7,131 nt of DNA from the NCBI GenBank assembly GCA_905236325.1, contig CAJOPJ010000038.1, positions 1 to 7,131 of the forward strand, given 5' to 3'. The notes beneath the pieces were generated by a model. That model saw only the letters and a list, made by a program, of their open reading frames with translations, ran no database searches and was not told the DNA's origin. The DNA is from an uncultured Selenomonadaceae bacterium (GTDB lineage Bacteria; Bacillota; Negativicutes; Selenomonadales; Selenomonadaceae). Position 1 is the stretch's first letter, and each line of letters begins with the position of its first letter. Made by a program: the position numbers and the translations under genes. Below are positions 4,362 to 7,131 of the stretch, piece after piece.

Positions 4362-6197
4362 TTATTCTTTGTAGGTGAAATTGGAAAATTTTTTGCGTTT
4401 TGGCTTAGCAGTGCAATAGTCCTTCCAAATGTCGCGATAAATTTTTTCAATCTGCTGCATATATTTTTTGCTGTCCATAAGCGGCGATTTTAGCAAATGT
4501 TCTCTCAGCCCTGCGTGGTAACCTGCGACAAGTTCGCGATGCTTGCCAATGTGCACGGCTTTTTTTATGTAGTCCATAGAATTTTTTGCAATCAATTCAG
4601 GCAAATCAGCCGCATTTAAAATTGACATACCAAATCTTGAGCCGTGCGACTTGCCGCGCAAAGTCACGACAGGCACACCCATGTACAACGCTTCGCAAGT
4701 CGTCAGTCCTCCTGTGTAGGGAAAAGTATCCAACGCAACATCAATATCGCGGTATTGTTCAAGGTAGTCAGGACTGTAGGGGCGCAGTTGAATTCTGTCG
4801 AGCGGCAGTGACATTTTAGTTAGTCGTTCGCGCACAATTTCTCTGCCGCTTTCAATGCTGCAAATTTTGCTTTTTATGATTAAAATTGAGTCGGGCGAAT
4901 TTTCCAAAATTGCACGCCACAAATACAAAACATCGTCGCTGACTTTCGCAAAATTATTGAAACTGCCGTAAGTTACAAAATCATTTTCCAAAACAGGAGC
5001 TTTAATTCCGGCGGCGGGCATATCGCGAACAACGCCGGGCGCGTAACACAGGTGACAGTTATCAACGCGCACAATTTTTTCAGTAAAACCTGCCGGCGAT
5101 TCCTGCTCCGGCAAGCAAACCATGTCCGACAAAAAATAATCTATTGCTTTTAAGCCTGTAGTTGCAGTGTAGCCGAGCGCAGAAATTTGAATCGGCGCAG
5201 GCTTACAAGCCATAATCGGCAGACAACTGTTTTGAGAATGACCGGATAAATCAACTAAAATATCTAAATTGTCTTCGCTGATAATGCGTGCTGTAGTGCG
5301 TTCATTGCGTCCGCTTAAGTCACGCCAAGAAACTTTGTTGCGTTTCAGGCGTTCAGTAACTGCGTCTTTCTTGCCTGTGTGGTAGCAGAAAACTGAAAAA
5401 TTATCGCTGTCAAAATCGCGCAGGAATGGCAGGACAAAATTTGCCAAAGCGTGCTGTCTGAAGTCAGGTGAAATATAACCAACGCGCAATTTTTTATCGG
5501 CGGACAAATTTTTTCTGTCGTGAGCGTAGACATTTACACCGCTAAAAAAATCATTGTAATGCGCGGCAGTTTCTTTGCTGACTTGAGGCGCAAGGTCGCG
5601 GTAGTTTTTTAAAAATAAATGCTTGGAATAAAGTTCGGCGGCGCGTTCATTTTTATCAGTCAAAGTGCTGGCTTCATTCAAGGCTTCGGCAGCTTGTGCA
5701 GGTTCGCCGGCAAGATAAAGTCCGTTCGAAATCCAACACAGTGCTTTGTAAAGCGTCGCATTGGCGATTGAAATTTTCGCCTCAACAGCTTTCTTGCCAT
5801 CCTCAACTTCAGGTGTATCGGCTTTTCTGCTTAAGGAAAATTTACTTCGATAATTGTTCAAAAGCATTTTTAAGTTGTTAATTGCCTTGTGCGAATCATT
5901 TATAACTGTGCCGAGTGTTTTAAGTTCGGCGTGCAAATTAAATTTTTCACCGGCAACACCGCCGAGTACCAATCTTGCGCGTAGGTTGTGAGGTTCCAAA
6001 GTCAGCGCGTCATTGGCTAAAATTTCTGCTTCGTCCAAGTTGCCGAGATACAAAGCAGATTCAGCCATAATTGCAGGACCTTCAGCAGAATTTTTATCCA
6101 AGTCGAAAAGTTCGCGCGCAACTGCTTTTAAAGCGCGTGGATCGCCGTCCGATATAAATTTTTCAGCCAACAAAAGCCAATTTAATTTTTCGTCCAT
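4362..6197 (-). CDS. TPR-containing O-GlcNAc-transferase-like glycosyltransferase (GT41, SPINDLY type)
   Basis: A 611-residue soluble protein with no signal or membrane segment. Residues 1-215 are helical with TPR-like units, the clearest being AIMAESALYLGNLDEAEILANDAL (42-65, followed by TLEPH) and LCWISNGLYLAGEPAQAAEALNEA (153-176). Residues about 235-595 form the GT41 catalytic region. It has KLRVGYISPDFRQHAL (236-251), where H249 aligns with the active-site His of OGT, and DILVDLSGHSQNS (312-324). QISALGYTATTGLKAIDYFLSD (337-358), YGSFNNFAKVSDD (410-422, K418 at the presumed UDP-phosphate lysine), LDTFPYTGGLTTCEAL (489-504) and GVPVVTLRGKSHGSRFG (507-523) follow. The family moves a sugar, usually GlcNAc, from a UDP donor to Ser/Thr of proteins. 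Donor and target here are unknown. Flagellin is plausible given the nearby flagellar genes. AGGTGG is 9 bases before the ATG. The gene is divergent from rarA, and no convincing terminator follows it. The alternative, an HMW1C-type N-glycosyltransferase, is less likely. Confidence 0.9.
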   Translation of the reverse strand: MDEKLNWLLLAEKFISDGDPRALKAVARELFDLDKNSAEGPAIMAESALYLGNLDEAEILANDALTLEPHNLRARLVLGGVAGEKFNLHAELKTLGTVINDSHKAINNLKMLLNNYRSKFSLSRKADTPEVEDGKKAVEAKISIANATLYKALCWISNGLYLAGEPAQAAEALNEASTLTDKNERAAELYSKHLFLKNYRDLAPQVSKETAAHYNDFFSGVNVYAHDRKNLSADKKLRVGYISPDFRQHALANFVLPFLRDFDSDNFSVFCYHTGKKDAVTERLKRNKVSWRDLSGRNERTTARIISEDNLDILVDLSGHSQNSCLPIMACKPAPIQISALGYTATTGLKAIDYFLSDMVCLPEQESPAGFTEKIVRVDNCHLCYAPGVVRDMPAAGIKAPVLENDFVTYGSFNNFAKVSDDVLYLWRAILENSPDSILIIKSKICSIESGREIVRERLTKMSLPLDRIQLRPYSPDYLEQYRDIDVALDTFPYTGGLTTCEALYMGVPVVTLRGKSHGSRFGMSILNAADLPELIAKNSMDYIKKAVHIGKHRELVAGYHAGLREHLLKSPLMDSKKYMQQIEKIYRDIWKDYCTAKPKRKKFSNFTYKE

Positions 6198-6227
6198 CTT
6201 GCCTTACCACCTAAAAACTTTCCGTTA

Positions 6228-6256
6228 ATAATAAATCAAACTTTGCACAATTACAA
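6228..6256 (-). promoter_or_regulatory. Candidate promoter of the GT41 glycosyltransferase gene
   Basis: On the minus strand TTGTAA (6256-6251) and TATTAT (6233-6228) are 17 bases apart, matching 4/6 and 5/6 of the sigma-A consensus, about 30 bases upstream of the gene's ATG. It overlaps the divergent rarA promoter. Confidence 0.55.
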
Positions 6257-6271
6257 ATAAAATGTTATTGT
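6243..6271 (+). promoter_or_regulatory. Candidate promoter of rarA
   Basis: TTGCAC (6243-6248) and TATTGT (6266-6271) are separated by 17 bases, about 32 bases before the rarA ATG. The -10 box is only a 4/6 match. Its -35 box lies inside the spacer of the divergent promoter for the glycosyltransferase gene. Confidence 0.5.
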
Positions 6272-6303
6272 ATGTTCCCAAAATTTAGGACGGAGGAATT
6301 TTT

Positions 6304-7131
6304 ATGAACTTATTCAGCGCGGCAGAAGTCGCAGAAAACAAAAAATATCAACCACTTGCCGAAAGAATGCGTCCACAAAAATTGGAAGATTTTGTTGGGC
6401 AGGAAGAAATTTTTAAGACCTTGCAAAAAATGATTTCAACCGGAAATTTGCCTTCGATGATTTTTTTCGGCTTGCCGGGTACAGGAAAAACTTCACTTGC
6501 AAAAATTATCGCCAACACAAAGCAAAGTCATTTTGAAAAAGTCAACGCTGCGCTGAGTGGAATTTCTGAACTGCGCGGAATAGTTAAAGAAGCTGCTGAC
6601 AGGCGCAGTTTTAATCACCAAAATACAATTTTATTTATTGATGAAATTCACAGGTTTAACAAAAGTCAGCAAGATTTTTTGTTGCCTTATGTTGAGGACG
6701 GCAGAATTATTTTGATTGGCGCGACGACTGAAAATCCATTTTTTGAAGTCAACGCCGCGCTGTTAAGTCGCGTTAAAATTGTTCGCCTTAGTAAACTTTC
6801 AACAGACAACATAAAAACAATTTTAATTCGCGCGATAAATTCACCTGAAGGTCTTGGCGAAAAAAAATTACAAGTCGAAGATAACGCACTTGAAATTATT
6901 TCTGACTTTGCTGACGGCGACGCAAGAATTGCTCTGAATTTGCTTGAACAGGTTGCTGTTGAAGATTCAATCACAGTTGACAGCTTAAAAAAAATTCTTG
7001 GCGAAAGAATACGCAAATATGACAAAAAAGGAGACAATCACTATGACACTGTAAGCGCGTTTATAAAAAGTATGCGTGGCAGCGATGCTGACGCGGCGAT
7101 TTACTATCTTGCGAAGATGATTGACGGCGGC
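6304..7131 (+). CDS. rarA: Replication-associated recombination protein A (RarA/MgsA AAA+ ATPase), N-terminal part
   Basis: The first 276 codons of a gene that runs off the right edge. The full family length is roughly 420-450. RarA (MgsA; eukaryotic WRNIP1/Mgs1) is a cytoplasmic AAA+ ATPase related to clamp-loader subunits and RuvB that acts at stalled replication forks and interacts with SSB. Visible motifs are the N-terminal PLAERMRPQKLEDFVGQ (17-33), Walker A GLPGTGKTS (56-64), Walker B TILFIDEIHRFNKSQQD (108-124, D113 E114), sensor 1 IGATTENP (138-145), the Arg finger in LLSR (R156) and sensor 2 in GDARIALNLLE (205-215, R208). The KYDKKGDNHYDTVSAFIKS segment (238-256) that starts the RarA C-terminal tetramerisation region separates it from RuvB and DnaX. 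The ATG has GGAGG 7 bases upstream. It is the only plus-strand gene here, divergent from the GT41 gene. Confidence 0.96.
   Translation, partial: MNLFSAAEVAENKKYQPLAERMRPQKLEDFVGQEEIFKTLQKMISTGNLPSMIFFGLPGTGKTSLAKIIANTKQSHFEKVNAALSGISELRGIVKEAADRRSFNHQNTILFIDEIHRFNKSQQDFLLPYVEDGRIILIGATTENPFFEVNAALLSRVKIVRLSKLSTDNIKTILIRAINSPEGLGEKKLQVEDNALEIISDFADGDARIALNLLEQVAVEDSITVDSLKKILGERIRKYDKKGDNHYDTVSAFIKSMRGSDADAAIYYLAKMIDGG

Noticed and set aside
6687..7037. A 116-residue minus-strand open frame inside rarA
   Set aside because: It is antisense to conserved AAA+ motifs of rarA, and its composition is what the complement of that gene would give.

Overview
This window is an AT-rich bacterial chromosomal segment, most likely from a motile Firmicute. 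The diderm class Negativicutes (Selenomonas-like) is my best guess, based on gene content and protein style rather than any diagnostic marker. All genes with a recognisable role are ordinary chromosomal genes. I see no phage, transposon, CRISPR array, tRNA or rRNA. Eight protein genes are supported, two of them cut by the window edges. Seven lie on the minus strand and one (rarA) on the plus strand.

Layout from right to left, the direction in which most genes are read. At the right edge, rarA (plus strand, 3' end missing) is divergent from a 611-residue TPR / O-GlcNAc-transferase-like glycosyltransferase (GT41, SPINDLY type). The two share a compact intergenic region with overlapping divergent sigma-A-like promoters. 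Downstream of the glycosyltransferase, a roughly 240 bp intergenic region holds a tandem 22-bp repeat, a very good promoter (TTGACA, 17 bp, TAATAT) and a foldable 5' leader. These precede the ribosomal protein operon rplM-rpsI (L13, S9), which ends at a strong intrinsic terminator. Next comes a three-gene flagellar block with its own promoter (TTGAAA, 17 bp, TATAAT): fliJ, a lytic transglycosylase without a signal peptide, and a YlxF/MotE-like membrane protein with an MgtE-N-type domain. An EamA/DMT-family transporter follows after a short gap with no visible terminator, then a hairpin terminator. At the left edge is the first 71 codons of tsaC/sua5 (tRNA t6A synthesis), with a TTG start.

Functionally the window mixes translation (L13, S9, TsaC), genome maintenance (RarA), flagellar export and wall remodelling (FliJ, transglycosylase, YlxF/MotE-like), protein glycosylation (GT41) and small-molecule transport (DMT). 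The fliJ-transglycosylase-ylxF order matches part of the classical Firmicute fla operon. Here it sits apart from fliI, behind a ribosomal protein operon, and carries a housekeeping-type promoter. The items most worth a second look are the regulatory region upstream of rplM (tandem repeats plus structured leader), the detached flagellar block, the signal-less transglycosylase, and the unknown target of the GT41 enzyme. I found no clearly new multi-gene system.
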